NCBI GenBank assembly: GCA_034440635.1
Contig: JAOTON010001681.1
Location: 1,900,001 to 1,964,000 of the forward strand
Source of the DNA: Lepas anatifera
Taxonomy: Eukaryota; Arthropoda; Thecostraca; Lepadidae
Length of the DNA: 64,000 bases
Direction: 5' to 3'
Made by a program: the position numbers and the translations under genes. The notes beneath the pieces were generated by a model. The model had not been told where the DNA came from. It did not search any database and worked only from the letters and a program-made list of their open reading frames with translations. Below, one piece after another: positions 22,826 through 36,230 of this stretch (the first letter of the stretch is position 1; every line of letters begins with the position of its first letter).

Positions 22826-25800
22826 TCACGGGCTGTCAGCCTTACTGTCGGTGATGATGAATTTTTTGGCTGACCTCAGCACGGATGCTTCGCGACGACC
22901 TGCGTTAAGGTGACTTAACCTTAGCATCGTTCGTGCAAACGAAAATGTTTTACGGATGGTTGGGGCCACATCTGGGAACTTATTATCAAGTACAGTACGG
23001 AATTCTGCCACGACACCTGGGCGTCGACTGAGTCCGTCTGGTTCAAGGGCGTGGTGACAGGAGAACGCCGCATCCATGGCGCGGTACTTCCTAAGGAAAT
23101 CCTCTGTTGGGACTGTAAGGCCACCATGACTTAGTAGCCTGGTCCACAAGGTCTCAATGGGACCGTCATTTGAAGACCCCGATCGGTTACCTACAGCTGG
23201 GTCGTTCGGCCGCTTTCGGGCAACGTATTCAGCCATGTGGGCCAGGGCGCTGTCAGACACGGGCACGCCAGTATGCTGGTCGCATGTAGTTGATGGTGGC
23301 ATAGCTCCTCGCACGAGAGTTTGCTGGGAGTTGATGAACTCTTCCAGGAGGCCTTCCACCCCCTGGTCATCGGCGTCGGCTGTTTCACGACAGAAAGTTT
23401 CGATGTCGGCTGCTACATCGGAGTCCAGAGTGGCATTAACCTCCGTTTCAATTTCGAACGTTTCCCGAGACTCAATTTCCTCATATGTCGGCCCTACGCC
23501 AGGAGTCGAGCCGCTTTCTTCCAGAGGGTTGACACCACGCCGCATCGCAAGTTGAAGTGTCAGCAAGCGGACACGGGAGCGGGCCTCCGTCGGGCTTGGG
23601 TTTTGACTGTTTCCGCCCCGCGTTCGCACTAACCCGAAAAAGCTTTCTAGCCGATCTTGTGAGAGTCGACGCGTTAGGATGTATGTGGCTTCTCCGTGGG
23701 AATTTTTCATATCGGCGAGCAGACCTCGCACCGACCGAATCGTGACAATCATACCCTTTTGAAATGGAAAGAGATAGGAAAGACCGTGAGTGTTGCTTCG
23801 CATGGCCTGGAGTTCTGCCAGGGTAGCCGAAAGAACGTATTCTTGATTCTCGCTCCCGGAGTAGCCTCGTCGGAGCGGCTTCGTGTCACCCAGAAAACCC
23901 GCATTGAGTATGTCGCCAAAGCTATCAAAGAGGCGAATGAACCTAGCCTCTCTCTGCTTCCCTGGGATGTATCGCTCAATTGCAGAGGCAGTGGTGGCGC
24001 TCAAAAGTTGCAGGGCGGGTCTCACCTTTTGTCTGGCCATACCCTTCACCTGTGAAAGTAGAACGGAGAAGCGTATAATACGGAATCTGGCTGCGGACAT
24101 TTCCTTGCATTCATATAAAGAAACGCTTTACTAGACTTTAACATATTTTGCCTCGTTAAAATGTAATACCACCTACAAATATTATTCCAGGCTTATTCAA
24201 TATCGTCCCAGGCCATACGGGGTCGCCAACTCTTTCCATGTTGGAAACTTTTTGGTGAGTTAAACTGCTCCTTGTTCAGAGAATATAACCGACCTTGAAC
24301 CCGAGTCAGTCGTGTGAAAACCGACAGCGCTAACCACTACAACACCACATTCCCTGCAGCATCACTTAATAAGGTGGGAGGGTAGCTCACTCGCTCCATT
24401 TTTTTCAACTTCATCATCATTATTCGTGGTTTAGGGCGCGCCGACAACAAAGGTCATGTGAAACCTATTTTTTCTCAACTTGCAAACTAATTCAAGTTGC
24501 TACTTTTAGATAATAGCAACCGCTAAACAACACTGTCACATAAGCAAAAATGAGTTACGTGCCTGCACGTGTGTAGCCAGGTGACACTTGTGGAGAATCT
24601 TGTACTCCGAGGCACCATCAATCCCCACGACCTCGGTCAGGAGTTGGGAGTTGATGACACCACCATCACTGGTCCGGATGCCGCCGTCCAAACAGTTATT
24701 GCGGAGGCACTTCAGGCCATGCGGAACGTCGGCAAAGACCCAAACCTGTCTGCGAGGTTAGTAACAATATGACTGAGTAATTTCGTCACGAGCTGTGACT
24801 TAACCAGGGCTGAACATATTCAGCACCGTAAAGTACATGCAATGTATATGCCATTCCCGCAGAAACATTCACATGTTTCATAATTAAGACATTTATCGAC
24901 TGATCTTCATCATTTATCCCACATTTCGTGAGTCTTATCTACCCGCAATTTCTTCGCGCAGAGGTATCGTACCAGATACCGCACACAGTGGTGTGGACTG
25001 TTTTTTGTTGGGGGGGGAGTCCCCGCAAATGTCCAATGAAATCAAATTAGTGCTAAAATAATATTTCAGCTTTTTGTGCTTTTCCTGTTATGTGCTTAGA
25101 ATGGTTCCCGACAGGACGTTAAACCTTTAGGAAGAATGAAATACACATTATTTTATACTATCAACTTTTGATAAAGCGATTATTGTCATTGTTTCAGATT
25201 TGGACACCCCCATCACCAAAAAAAACAAAGCCCATGCGAGGTCTTTTTATTTTTGTTCGATTTATGTAAGGATCCAAGTTACTGTCCTGTACCTGCTAGG
25301 GTCGGCCGGGTTCCTGAAGGAGGTCTCTCCGGTGTGGGTTATCCCCAGCTGCTTCCACAGTCCCCTGTTTGACCCTCCTAAGTCACTAACGATGGCCACA
25401 ACTAGGCAGTCAGCATTCTCCATCTCAGAGATGAGGGACGTGATGAGTTCCATGGTGACTGGCCGATCAAAATCAAAGAAGACAGGCAACTTCCAGCTTG
25501 TGAAGATACCTCCAGCCAGCACCACCTGCAGGTGTTTATGCGATCCCAATACTTGGTCGAGCTGCTGGTCGTAGCTCAGAACACCTGAAATGTCCATTTC
25601 GTCGAACATAACCATGCAGGTACGATCGCGAGGATTGAGAGGCTCCATCATCCTTCTAAGGAGCTTCATCTGCTGCTCGCAGGCTCCGGGTCGCAGCACG
25701 AAATCAGAGAGCCAATGCTGTAGCGTCGTAACACTTGGAAGGGGAAGGCCCTGACTCCTTAGCCATTCGTAAGCAGTGCGACTGGTGTGAATCCGGTAGT

Positions 25801-28800
25801 CTAGCCCCTTCAAGATGGATTCCTCATCCCAAGGACACGGGCGGACTCCAGTAGAGAGATAGCGAGCCTGTTGAAAACATAAAAGGTTTTATAACATTCA
25901 CAATGACAAATTACCGTGCACGAGCTCGTTCTCTCAACAACGCTCAGCATGACTTTCGCAAGTCAAAATTTATTAAAAATTCTATATAAATGAATTCCAC
26001 ACCCGCTGTCAATCTGTCAATCTATACCAGACTTCGAGCTCAGAATAAACTTCATATATTGGGGCCAAGATAACCATTTTTAATTTTCTGCATGTGAATC
26101 CTATCCGTAATACTTATGACGTTCAAAACACTATCGATGACTGAGATGGAGGTTGAGATGGAGGTTGGACCTCTTCTCTGTGTGGCACCTCGAGAAGTAG
26201 CCCGAGTGTGCGCGGTATGGGCGAGCGCGAATGGCTGTGGATGAGGCGGCCGTGTTCCCGTGTTAGCTGCGCGCCTGTGTGCATTTTCTTGTCTCGTTTT
26301 TCCTCGTGTTTTTTCCACCGCTCCTGTCGCTTTCAACGCCATCTTGTAAGCCGTTACCGGGTCCATCGAATGAAGGTAGCATCTCAAACAATATGAATGT
26401 ACATTATAAGTGATATCTAAGCCCCATTACTTTGAGATGCGTATATTCTACGTTCGTGTTGTAGGAGTTGCTCGTATCATTGCGGGTTTGTATAAAATAC
26501 TATGCTAGTTAAAAGTCGGATTTTGTTTAAGCCGCAGGCTAAAGCAGCCAGTGTGTATAGTCTTACATGCAGGGGCGTAGCCCGGAGTGCGCTCAGGGGA
26601 GGGGGGCGGCGCCCCGAAAAGGGCCCCTGCGACAGCGCCAAAAGGGCCCTGATGGGTAAAAATGACCCTGCTTGTTACAGAATCATGTCCTCAGGACCTC
26701 AGGGGGGGGGACTGTCCCTGCCGACCCCCTTGGCTACGCCCCTGCTTACACGCAGAAACATATGGTTATCTTTCTTGGAATATGGCCCCCAAAACCTTGA
26801 CACTGACTTTGTATCCCACTGCGGCGAACACAACTGTTAGCCTTTTAGGGCTATGCAGACACTTTCTACTCAAGACATTTAATAGCAATTAGTACTGGAT
26901 GAGCTGCGAAAATATTTCTGAAATTTAAACTTCTAATACCAAAGCAACTTTCAGAGCGTCGGAATTCCCAAATGCTTTGCACAGTTTTGGTTTCAAACAT
27001 TTTTAAAGAATATTCTTCTTGGCCCGAGGGTAAAAAAACTCATACCCTTCTGCATCCTGGCATTGCTAAGCATTCCTTAAAAAAATTTACAGAAAAATAC
27101 AAACCGTTAGACACTCAGACATAATTCAACATTTCGAATGTAGAACTCCATGGCACATCCATTAACAAAGTTATAAGTGCATGTCATATTCCAAGAAAGT
27201 ATGACCCGAGTCGCCAAAACACTTCAAATTTAGATGCCTTTTTCAAAATTGTTTCGGTGTTTTAAGTTTTGAACCTTTCATGAACAAAGGAATAAGAGAA
27301 ACACAGGTGACGAAATGCTGGTGTGAGCCTTCTGTTCCACACCAAAAAGAAAAAGAAAGGGCTGAGTCATTACATACCTTTGGACAATTATTTATATAAT
27401 AACAATTTATTTTTGGGGTTTGTGAATGCGGGAACAGTGAGCCTGGTAACCATTGCCGATTGTTTCCAGAACCACCAGTGAGGGATTCGAACCCACGGCC
27501 AAGGCACTGAACCAGCAAACAGGAATATGTGAATGAGAGAAAATGAAGACGAAAAAAATTCACGTTACAAAAAGATAATACTAGAAATTTGTGTGCTTAC
27601 ATTCCTAGTCCTTAGTAAACATAAGCATAGTCAATAGTCAGAAGTACACATTGGCTTCAAACTTGTCTGGTTACATTGGAGGGTGGGGGATGAGACATCA
27701 AGATTGAAGAGCCTTCATCGTGCAGCAGTAATTGTAACAATTTGATAATTATTTCTGTACATACCTTGCAGGTATAAGGCTCAATGAGCTATTTCAAACA
27801 TACCAAGACCAGGACTGAGAGAATGAAACACATTGGAAAGAGTAGTGTAAAAATATGCACCAAACTAAAAGGTTCAAGGATGCAAAATAAAGCAGTCATG
27901 GACAACAACTTTTGCGCACCATGAAATCTTGCTCCATTGAGCACTATTTGGTGCTCATGAGCACCTGGAGTCAAAACCGTTGGCCAAATTGAAGAAGAAT
28001 CCATGAATAAACAAGCAAATCACTTTTGCATTGACAAATTAAACTGAGATTGCAATACAAACTACAATTGCTCCAATTGTACTTTTTGCAGCAGTATCTG
28101 CAACTACAGACACCCATGTATACTAATAAAAAGGGCTATATTTTTCAGACCCAGGCTTCAGGTAGTCAGCTAATGTATATTATGCCTGCTTAGTTTAGGC
28201 CCTTATTGTTACCATAAAAGATCACAAGAATCCATATGGCATCACCAGGGAACATATCATTATCACAGGAATGATTCTTTCCGTCTCCCTACACAGATAT
28301 GGCTATCAAGTTGGCACAGTTTCTTCCTGAGTTGAACACAAAGAGCTCACCTGTTGGGCTGTGAACAGCTTTCTCATAACACTGCCACCCAGTTCACCCT
28401 CCTGTGACTGTTGATCTTGCCTGAGTCGAAGGTTCTCCAGCTCTAGGACACTGCAGCGTTTGCAGCGGTTGCTGAAAGAAAAACAAAAACACATTATGGA
28501 TGTCTCTAACTTCACCTATCTAAACACTTATGAATATTGTAAAAAAAAACTGGTTTGAACTATCCAGGAAGTTCCAGAAACTTCACAGCAAAAAACTTTC
28601 ATGAAGGCTGAGCTTATTTGGAACAGGGCTAAGGACTTTAAATAAACAATATGATACAAATTTGGCTGGCGGAACTATGATTTGTTTCTCACTTCACAAA
28701 TACAATGAAATGCTCAGCAACAAGTTTAGGGCAGTTACCATGTAAGGATGGGCACTCACATAGATTGAGATGTTTGCAAGATGCTGGAGGTATTTGAAGT

Positions 28801-29097
28801 CCTCTTGTGACTTCTGCTTGACTGGGCATGGCATATTGCAAGGTTATGAGCACCAATCTTAAGAGTGGGAACCGCATGAGAAGTCAGTTCTGAAGAAACA
28901 TAGCATGATTCATCAAAATGCTCAGAGCAGACCCTAGGATCCTTCACATTAGCCATCTTTGCATCACGTCTTATGGCCTGCCACCATCTTGCTGCTCTTG
29001 ATGCATCTTGAGGTACACGATGGAACTTGATATTTCTGAGGTTACAGTTCCCTGTACCAGTTCCATTTGGGCAGCCTGGGACTGCACAGTAAGGCAT
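22826..29097 (-). CDS. P-element/THAP9-like transposase, five exons, open frame of about 812 codons
   Basis: Exons in reading order are 29097-28760, 28471-28351, 25867-25293, 24749-24569 and 24049-22826. All junctions are GT-AG and join in phase 2, 0, 2, 0. Exon 1 starts MPYCAVPGCPN and is a THAP zinc finger (C2CH: Cys 4 and 9, CSEH later, WWQAI and AVPTLK present). Exon 2 encodes a leucine-zipper-like stretch and KLFTAQQ. Exon 3 has the transposase core with LPLPSVTTLQHWL, VMFDEMDIS and VSDLGGSNRGLW, which carry the expected first acidic catalytic positions. Exon 4 has VWVFADVPHGLKCLRNNC. Exon 5 has VKGMARQKVRPALQL and the C-terminal block SQDRLESFFGLVRTRGGNSQ. Members of this family cut and paste DNA in the nucleus, using THAP to bind their ends. 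No stop or frameshift was found. Terminal inverted repeats were not found, so it may be a mobile copy with unseen ends or a domesticated THAP9-type gene. Confidence 0.92.
24290..24355 (-). repeat. tRNA-like pseudogene in transposase intron
   Basis: The minus strand reads TGTAGTGGTTAGCGCTGTCGG, then a loop TTTTCAC in a mostly paired stem (Glu-like UUC anticodon), then GGGTTCAAGGTC as a B-box. The T-stem is poor. It lies in the intron between transposase exons 4 and 5, in the same orientation. Confidence 0.4.
26570..26744. mobile_element. hAT-type MITE, family 2, in transposase intron
   Basis: It starts CAGGGGCGTAGCC and ends GGCTACGCCCCTG, with the 8-bp flanks CTTACATG and CTTACACG (7 of 8 equal). 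It is a shorter, inverted relative of 18973-19254, sharing the AGGGCCCTTTTGGCGCTGTC block. It sits in the 2.5-kb intron between transposase exons 2 and 3, so it is nested inside the P-like gene. Confidence 0.85.
27468..27512 (-). repeat. tRNA-like B-box fragment
   Basis: The minus strand reads GGTTCAGTGCCTTGGCCGTG then GGTTCGAATCCC, a clean B-box. Only part of a tRNA-like head is present. It is probably a SINE remnant in the transposase intron. Confidence 0.35.
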
Positions 29098-29344
29098 GAT
29101 GCTGCGAGCTGCAAGAATCTGAAAAAGAGAAGAATTAGATGGAATGACACCTGATACTGAAGAAGAGCAGACAAGTTGTAAGGCAAGGTTTGACACCTGC
29201 AACTTTGAATTTTGCAATTATGCATAAGGGTGACTCAAACCACAGAAGTGATATGAGCTTGTTACCTTCCAAGAGATATTTACAAGATCTGTCCTTTATC
29301 ATAGATAACATTGAAAGCAATCAATTTATATACTGAGATTTGCT

Positions 29345-30160
29345 CCAGTGTGCAAAGTATGACATTTTTGACGAGATCTGGTCAGTGTGAGTGTCCTTGG
29401 AGACAGGAGCAAGTGGTTCAAATTTTATCAACCTGGTGTGAATTTGTGAGACTGGTGCAAGGAAGATGACACTACAACCCAAAAATATAATGGCTGAATG
29501 GTTATAAAGACACAGGAGGGCTCCTTATAAAAGTCCCTAACTAACTAATAAGAGAGGTAACATTGAATTATATGGGTAGGAATGGATGCATTTTTCTCAA
29601 TCAGCTTGCAAACTATGACATTTTCAACAAGATCTCGTCGGTGTGAATGCCCTTGAAGACAGGAGCGAGTGGTGCAAATTTTGTCAACCTGGTGTGAATT
29701 TTGTCAACCTGGTGCGAATTTGTGAGACTGGTGCGAGGAAGGTGGCACTTAAACCAAACAAATAATGGCTGAATGATTATTAAGACACAGAAGGGGGCCT
29801 TATAAAAAGTTCTTAATCAACTAACTAATAATAGAGGTAGTATTGCATCGTTTGGACCGTGAACCGTGGACCTTCTGATGTGATCCTTTTGAACCTCAAG
29901 ATGTGATCTGCCTACTATGATAATACCCATTTTTCTCCCTGGTATGTGGGAGATTTGTGTGAATTTTTGGAGGCTGGTGGTGCGAGAATTTTAGATGGCT
30001 AGTGCGACTCGTCTGGCCTGCTGCCATACATTGCAGATTGGTTTCTCACTGGTATATGGCAGATTGGTGTGAATTTTTGGTGGCTGGCAGTGCAAGAATT
30101 TTAGATGACTGGTGTGACTTGTCTTGCCTGCTGCCATACTTTACAGACTGGGGTTTGCTA
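29345..30160 (+). repeat. Interspersed repeat family A, two joined copies
   Basis: The block GTGCAAAGTATGACATTTTT ... GACGAGATCT ... GACAGGAGCAAGTGGT at 29350 is repeated with small changes from about 29610. The right end (GGCTGGTGGTGCGAGAATTT, CTGGCCTGCTGCCATAC) appears twice, near 29970-30030 and 30080-30145. It lies upstream of the P-like transposase start and has no coding capacity. Confidence 0.7.
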
Positions 30161-30629
30161 CTGCAGCAGATTTTGGTCAAAACTTTCCACACATGACAAA
30201 CATTCTTAACTCAAACACACAAAGAAGCACATTTAAATAACCATCCATGGTTATCTTAACAACAGCAAAAAAAAGAAAAATGCAAACAAATATTTAAATG
30301 AGCAACACTACAACCATTGACTACAGACACCAAGATAATAGGTACATCCAAGAGAGAAAAGCCAGATACTAGCTTCTAAACCAAAGAAAGCTCAACTCAT
30401 CCTCCTAAAACCACTTTGCTCCATAAATACACATTAGAAAGATCGCGAATATATCAGTACCAATCAATTGTGCTTGGTGGTGGAATCAGGCGTACAACCT
30501 CCTCCCGCGTCCAGTCGTGCAAATCAAGTGACAAAGGCCATTATTATTGTTGCCTTCGTATGTCAATAATGAGTACTGAGCTCGCGAGTTGCGCTCAAAC
30601 ATCGATAATTCATATAACGCGAAACTTTT

Positions 30630-31660
30630 TTTTTTTGCCCACGCTCTTTTAGAGGAATTATCATATGGCCGCACGAAACTTCGGACTACCCGTACTCTAT
30701 TACCCTGGTTGGACTAGTTTTGCACGAAGGAAACGAATGTGTTGCGCCATATTCGTCGCACCTTCAAACGGGCATATCGCAAGCTGGCTCACTGGTTAGC
30801 ATGACATTTTCCGCTAGTGGGCGGGGTCCAGACCTGAGGACCAATCAGATTGTTGCAACCATATGGAAGGTATTCCTTTAGGGTTTGAAATAAGCCAATA
30901 GGCCCCTTTATTTTGATGTTTAAAGTGTGCGGAAATTTTATATAGAGAGCTTTGAGTAAAACTAAATATGCCAAAAGTGATTCCTGCAAACGCTCTACAA
31001 AACTGCTATCTCAGTTCAAAACACGTTATAAAAGTGGGACACTCCCTTTAATCAGCGAGAAACGATGTAATTTCTCTGTAACCAAGTAACCTACCGTTTA
31101 GAGATCAGACGCGATGCTGTTTACACAAGAACCAAGGCAGGAATGGCGCCGATCCCATTGTCTGGTTCGCGCCACAGCGCTGAGCGCGGGAACTGGCTCG
31201 GCCTCTCATTGGTTTGCGGACGCACATCACTAAGCCAGGAAAGTAATTAAAATCATACTAGAGATAAATTTAAGAGTGTTAAACTACAAGTAAATAACAG
31301 TACAAAATTTAACTTACATTTCTGATAAAGTACTACGCGCCGACAATGATTAAAAAGTCTAGGGGTAAACATAGCTCCGCACCGAGATGCAAGAATCTCC
31401 GCGAATGACAAGAGGTGCAAATTTTACACAGTCGAAGGCGATCCACAGCGCCTGCACTCCCTACATTTACACTGAACTTCACTAATTCTGTTTGAAGTTG
31501 AGAGTTGAAGCGCCAAAATCTTGCTTACAAGCTAAAAAGGAGTCGGGGGAAAAAGAAGGTCGATCGCTTTGGGTGGGCAAAAACATAGTTTTGCCCCGAG
31601 CTTTTCCGTTTGGGGGGCAATTGCCTTTTTTACCCCCCCCCTTGGATCCGCCACTGTCAT
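30630..31660 (+). repeat. Mosaic of decayed interspersed repeats
   Basis: Bases 30790-31055 match 46830-47090 (GCATGACATTTTCCGCTAGT... and the GGACACTCCCTTTAAT end). Bases 31450-31660 match the hAT family 3 MITE at 46269-46650 and end in TTGGATCCGCCACTG. Bases 30645-30710 are repeated at 31757-31815 (TTATCATATGGC then GCACGAAACTTC). No gene is seen. Confidence 0.6.
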
Positions 31661-34284
31661 CCAGCGAGCAAGCGCAGGCGGGGCGCGCGAGGAAAAGAAC
31701 CGAGAGCCACTCGATGGAAAAAATGCCGCTTACAACTTGTTTTTTTTAGTGTCCATCTTTTCGAGGAGTTATCATATGGCAGCACGAAACTTCCGGCTAC
31801 CCATTATCTACTACCCTGGGACGGACATCTCCTTGACGCGGTGCGTGGTAGTGGTGTGGTGGTGTGTGGTGGTAAACTAAGTAAGAAATAATAATTACGC
31901 GTGAGCCCTGGAGGCCAAGCGTCTAAGGTCACCTCCATCATCAAGTAATAATAATTGCTGTTGATGAGATGTGGTTCTGAGATATTTTGAATGTTTTTTT
32001 CGCGAGCTAAAAGCTTCCGGTGCACCAAGTCCAGATAACCTCCACCCAAGCATTCTGCGATATGCACAGATCAGTTAGCGTATCCTCTGGCTACATTGTA
32101 CCACAAATATGTTGATGAGAGTGTCTTTAAATGTCAGTGGAAGCAAGGTTCGGTAGTTCCCATTTTCAGAAGGGGAGCGAAACAGGACCCTGGAAACTAT
32201 CGACCCGTAAGCTTAACTTCCATTGCTTGTAGGGCACTAGAGTCCCTCATCCGAGATCAGCTTCTCCAGCACCTCCTCCAGAACAACCTTCTATCGGATG
32301 CCCAGCACGGTTTTTGCCCTAGTGCTCTTGCGATTCACAGTTGTTGGGGGTGATGGATGATTGGAGCAGTTTCATAGAGGCTCATAATTCCTTTGACTCT
32401 ATCTATCTGGACTTCCGAAAAGCCTTTGATTCTGTTCCCCATGAAAGACTTCTTCTGAAATTGAACAGCTATGGTGTTGGAGGTAAGCTTCTGAGTTGGA
32501 TCCGGAACTTCTTACAAGGTCAGGAACAATGCGTAGTCGTGGATGGGTGTGCATCTGGCTGGATGCCTGTTGCTAGTGGGGTACCACAGGGGTCGGTTCT
32601 GGGTCCCATTCTAGTAAGGGAAACTATGGTCAAGCGTACCAAAAACTAGAAGCTTTTAAAATTGGGTACGCTTCTTCTATTTTATGGCACACTGTTTCTA
32701 AAATTTGGTACGCATCTTCTATTTTTGGGTACGGAAAACAACATTGGCTTGACAAAATCATTCGGCGCATTTTTGTAACAATTGGCGCATGTTCTGCCTG
32801 GCACAGTTCGATTCCCGATAAAATTTTAGGGGGTTTACAGTCTTGTGAAGAAAACTAAAGTCCGGTGTAATTTTTGCTAATTTTTGAAAGCCAAAAAATT
32901 TCTTAGGATGGGAAACCACTCACAAATTTTGTCAGAATTCTATTTTCACATCTAGCGAACGCACGTTTCCATAGCGTCATCAGATTCTACGTCATCAAAT
33001 ACCCCTCTGGAACGCAAAGCTCAATTCAAATCCCACATCCTTGAACACGTCTCGGCGTCAAATGCGAGAGTGAAGGTGACGAGTTTGGTGCAAAGTGCGT
33101 GGAAATACTGAAAAAGTATGGATTTTTTTCATCTTATGGTTGATGTGACTATGAGAAATTGAAAATTGGGCACATTTATATCTTATGAGAAGTTTTGTGG
33201 TAAGACTTTGGCTAATCATAAGAGTTGAGGGTCATTTTGTCGTCGATGTCGTCCGCCGCTTTGCTGCCATTTTCATTGTTTTGTTTATTGTGTATATTTT
33301 TTGTTTATTTAATTCATGTAGACCTTAAAGGGGGCCATTTCTGAAATCTCCAGAGCTTGTTTAACATAAATCGACCAGGCATGTAGTGTTATTATGCAGT
33401 TCTATGTATAAACATGCATATTTACAACAGGAGGTCAGTACAATACAATGAGGTATTCAGTACAATGCAGTTAATATTTGCAATGGTGTTTTGGGTTCTT
33501 CCAAAATGAAAATCTTGATATGAATGATTGCTAATTTGTATCAATTCTGGTTATATATTAGTATGAAGTTTAATTTTGAAATATTTGTTATGGTTTTACT
33601 GTTTCAACATGAGCTAAGGATTGTTATTCTTGTCTGCGGGTGCTACAAACTTCAAAGTTGATTTTTGTTTTTGCAATGATTATGTTGGTATGCATAATTT
33701 TAGCATAATTTCAGTAAATTTGACATGAAATTGAAGCTGACAATACTCAAAAGAGTCTTTACAGGGTCTGAATCTTCCGAAGACACTATGGCAACGAATA
33801 TTGATATTGATATATTAATGATGACTTCTTGGGACATTTTGAGCAACCATTTCATCATATGCATAAAAGTTAATACTTAATCTTTATCTAGCCTGTACTT
33901 TTGATTGGCCCAGAATGTGTCCGATTTTGTTTTGGACACAGTCAACAATTTGGCTGATACTGCCCAGATTGGTAAGCTGTTCCAGTCAATGGTGGCACAA
34001 AATGTGAGATTATTTCTTGTTGACTGTTTGGTGGCTTGCTGCTTAAGCATTCACAGATGGTGTCCTCTTAAGCAATACCTTGGGGTCGGAAGCTTGATAA
34101 TTCCGCCAGTTTTCAACTTTAAAAAACAAGTTTGTATATCACAATTATATTTCTTCTTTAAACGGCTAGGCCAGGCCTTTTCAATCTTTCTTAATAGTTG
34201 AGATTACTGATGTGCTTTACCATTTTTGGCAGGATGCTTACATAGAAAAACAATCAAAAGCAGAGATATGTGAGGAGATCCCAG

Positions 34285-34635
34285 CTTGCAAAGTATGACA
34301 TTTTCAACGAGATATTGTCAGTGGAAGTGCCCTTGGGGACAGGAGCGAGTGGTGCAAATTTAATCAACCTGGTGCGAATTTGCAAGACTGTCGCGAGGAA
34401 GGTGACAAACCAAACAAGTAATGGCTAAATGGTTATTAAGACAGAGCAGGGGGCTTGAGAAAAAGTCCTTAACTGATAACAGAGGTATCATTGTATTGTG
34501 CAGGTAGGAATGGGTGCGTTCTTCTCCCTGGTATATGGCATATTGGTGCGAATTTTCGGAGGCTGGTGGTGCGAGAAGTTTAGATGATTGGTGCGACTTG
34601 TCTGGCCTGCTGCCATACTTTGCAGGCTGGAGGAT
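34285..34635 (+). repeat. Interspersed repeat family A copy nested in the 4-kb transposon
   Basis: GCTTGCAAAGTATGACATTT through GGCCTGCTGCCATACTTTGC matches the copies at 16365 and 29345 in the same order. Confidence 0.7.
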
Positions 34636-35769
34636 ATTGAAACCAATATACAGGTCAATACATCAGCAAACGGTCGGGTGGAATGGGAGAGAACTCTGAA
34701 GAAGACAAAGACATATTCATATTCGTGAAACCAAAGAGGATTATAGCTCACAAGTTACTTGGTTTCCGACAGGACTCGACCTCACTGTGCCGGACCACGA
34801 CGCAACACACAAACACAGGGACAGCCCCCCCCCTATGGAGCCCTGGCACTCTGTAGGGGTTGCCCTCATGTCCTCTCTGGATCCGGCAATGGCTGGTTTG
34901 GTCTAAGCAGAGCCTATGACGGGGTAATGGGGTGGCCAGAATGCTCAAGTGCCAGATCTCTAGGCCTTTGCTAGGGCAGCAAAAGGTCCGGAATGAATGT
35001 CCTTTTTAGGGCCAAACAGGCTTTGAGGGGCTTGTGTTTTTAATTTTCTCCTCTCTGGACCCATCCCTGCCGAGGTCTCCGGATGACGTGAAACGGCAGA
35101 AAAACCATGGACGCCGGAAGGGAAGGCTCTTGTACATTTCACATGATAAACTTTAATAAAATGATAAGATCTGTGCAGAACTCGCACTTTCCAGGCTTCA
35201 AGTCATGGATGGAACAAGGGACCCTTGTCCCGCTCCCCCTATTCGACCCTCGGTGCCCCTGAAATAACCCTTGTCATCTCCCCTGCAAGTATCAACGCCC
35301 CCAGGATGGGATGTGGCAACCGCTAAAAGAGCGGCGCTCCTACGATGGGATTTGGCACATCCGAACACTAGAGAATCCAAGGGGTGCCAAAATTGGTCAT
35401 CCTTTCAAGACCTAAAAAAGTTTATTTCACCTACCTCCAAGGGCCAAAATTTGGGCCATTTCGGAAATAATATGCTATCGGATTTTTCTAAATATGCCTC
35501 CCCCAACGTTGCTCCCAGATCCGCCATTGCATCCAACCATGTGCTTGATCATGTGTTTGATCGGAAGCCCTGGTTCCCCTCATAGTCGGATTTGGGATCA
35601 CTGATCGGGGCGCTCACCGGCGCAGGGAGGGGGAGGGGTAAGCCTTACCCCCCTGGGCTATGTTCCCCGAAAGTGGCCACAAGTTAGCAAATTTTCTTCC
35701 TAATCCTTGTTCGGTGATTTTCCACATGTTGGCCCCATCTCTCCCCAACGTTGCTCCTCAGCTCGCATA

Positions 35770-36230
35770 TGGGGGAACATGGCCGAGTGGCGCTATCTGG
35801 ACCAGAGGCGGCATACAAATTTCGGTGAGCGCCAAAACCCATGGGGGGGGACAAATTCTGTCGCTGAGCGTCAATTTTCGCTTCATGGGTCAAGTGGCAT
35901 TTCAGAGGGACATCAAAGGCCGACTGGGGAAGGGTGGCGCAAATACGCGGGTCCAGGGGCGGGTGCCCCCCTCCCCCATGGACCCTCGGGGGCCCCTGAG
36001 ATGGTCATGGCGACCCCTGAAATGGCCACGGTGACCTCTGAAAGGTCGATGGCGCCCTCCCTGAAATGTCGCTTGTCACCCCCTCCCTCCAGGATGCGAA
36101 AATAGGGGCCCATTTAAAGGATCTAGCGCCCACCTGACCAAGTTTTTCCGGCCAAAATGTGGTGCCCCCTGGTCCGGATACCTCCCCCTGAAGGTGGCTC
36201 CTCGATTAACAATCCTGGATCCATCCATGT
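35770..36230 (-). repeat. Degraded relative of hAT MITE family 1
   Basis: Blocks GACCAGAGGCGGC, GGTGAGCGCC, CTGAAATGTCGC and AACAATCCTGGATCC match family 1 in both orientations. This suggests a rearranged or duplicated older copy. The ends are not sharp and no 8-bp flank was found. Confidence 0.5.

Noticed and set aside
24569..24772. Plus-strand ORF of 67 codons
   Set aside because: It is the antisense shadow of P-like transposase exon 4, which carries the conserved FADVPH block on the minus strand.
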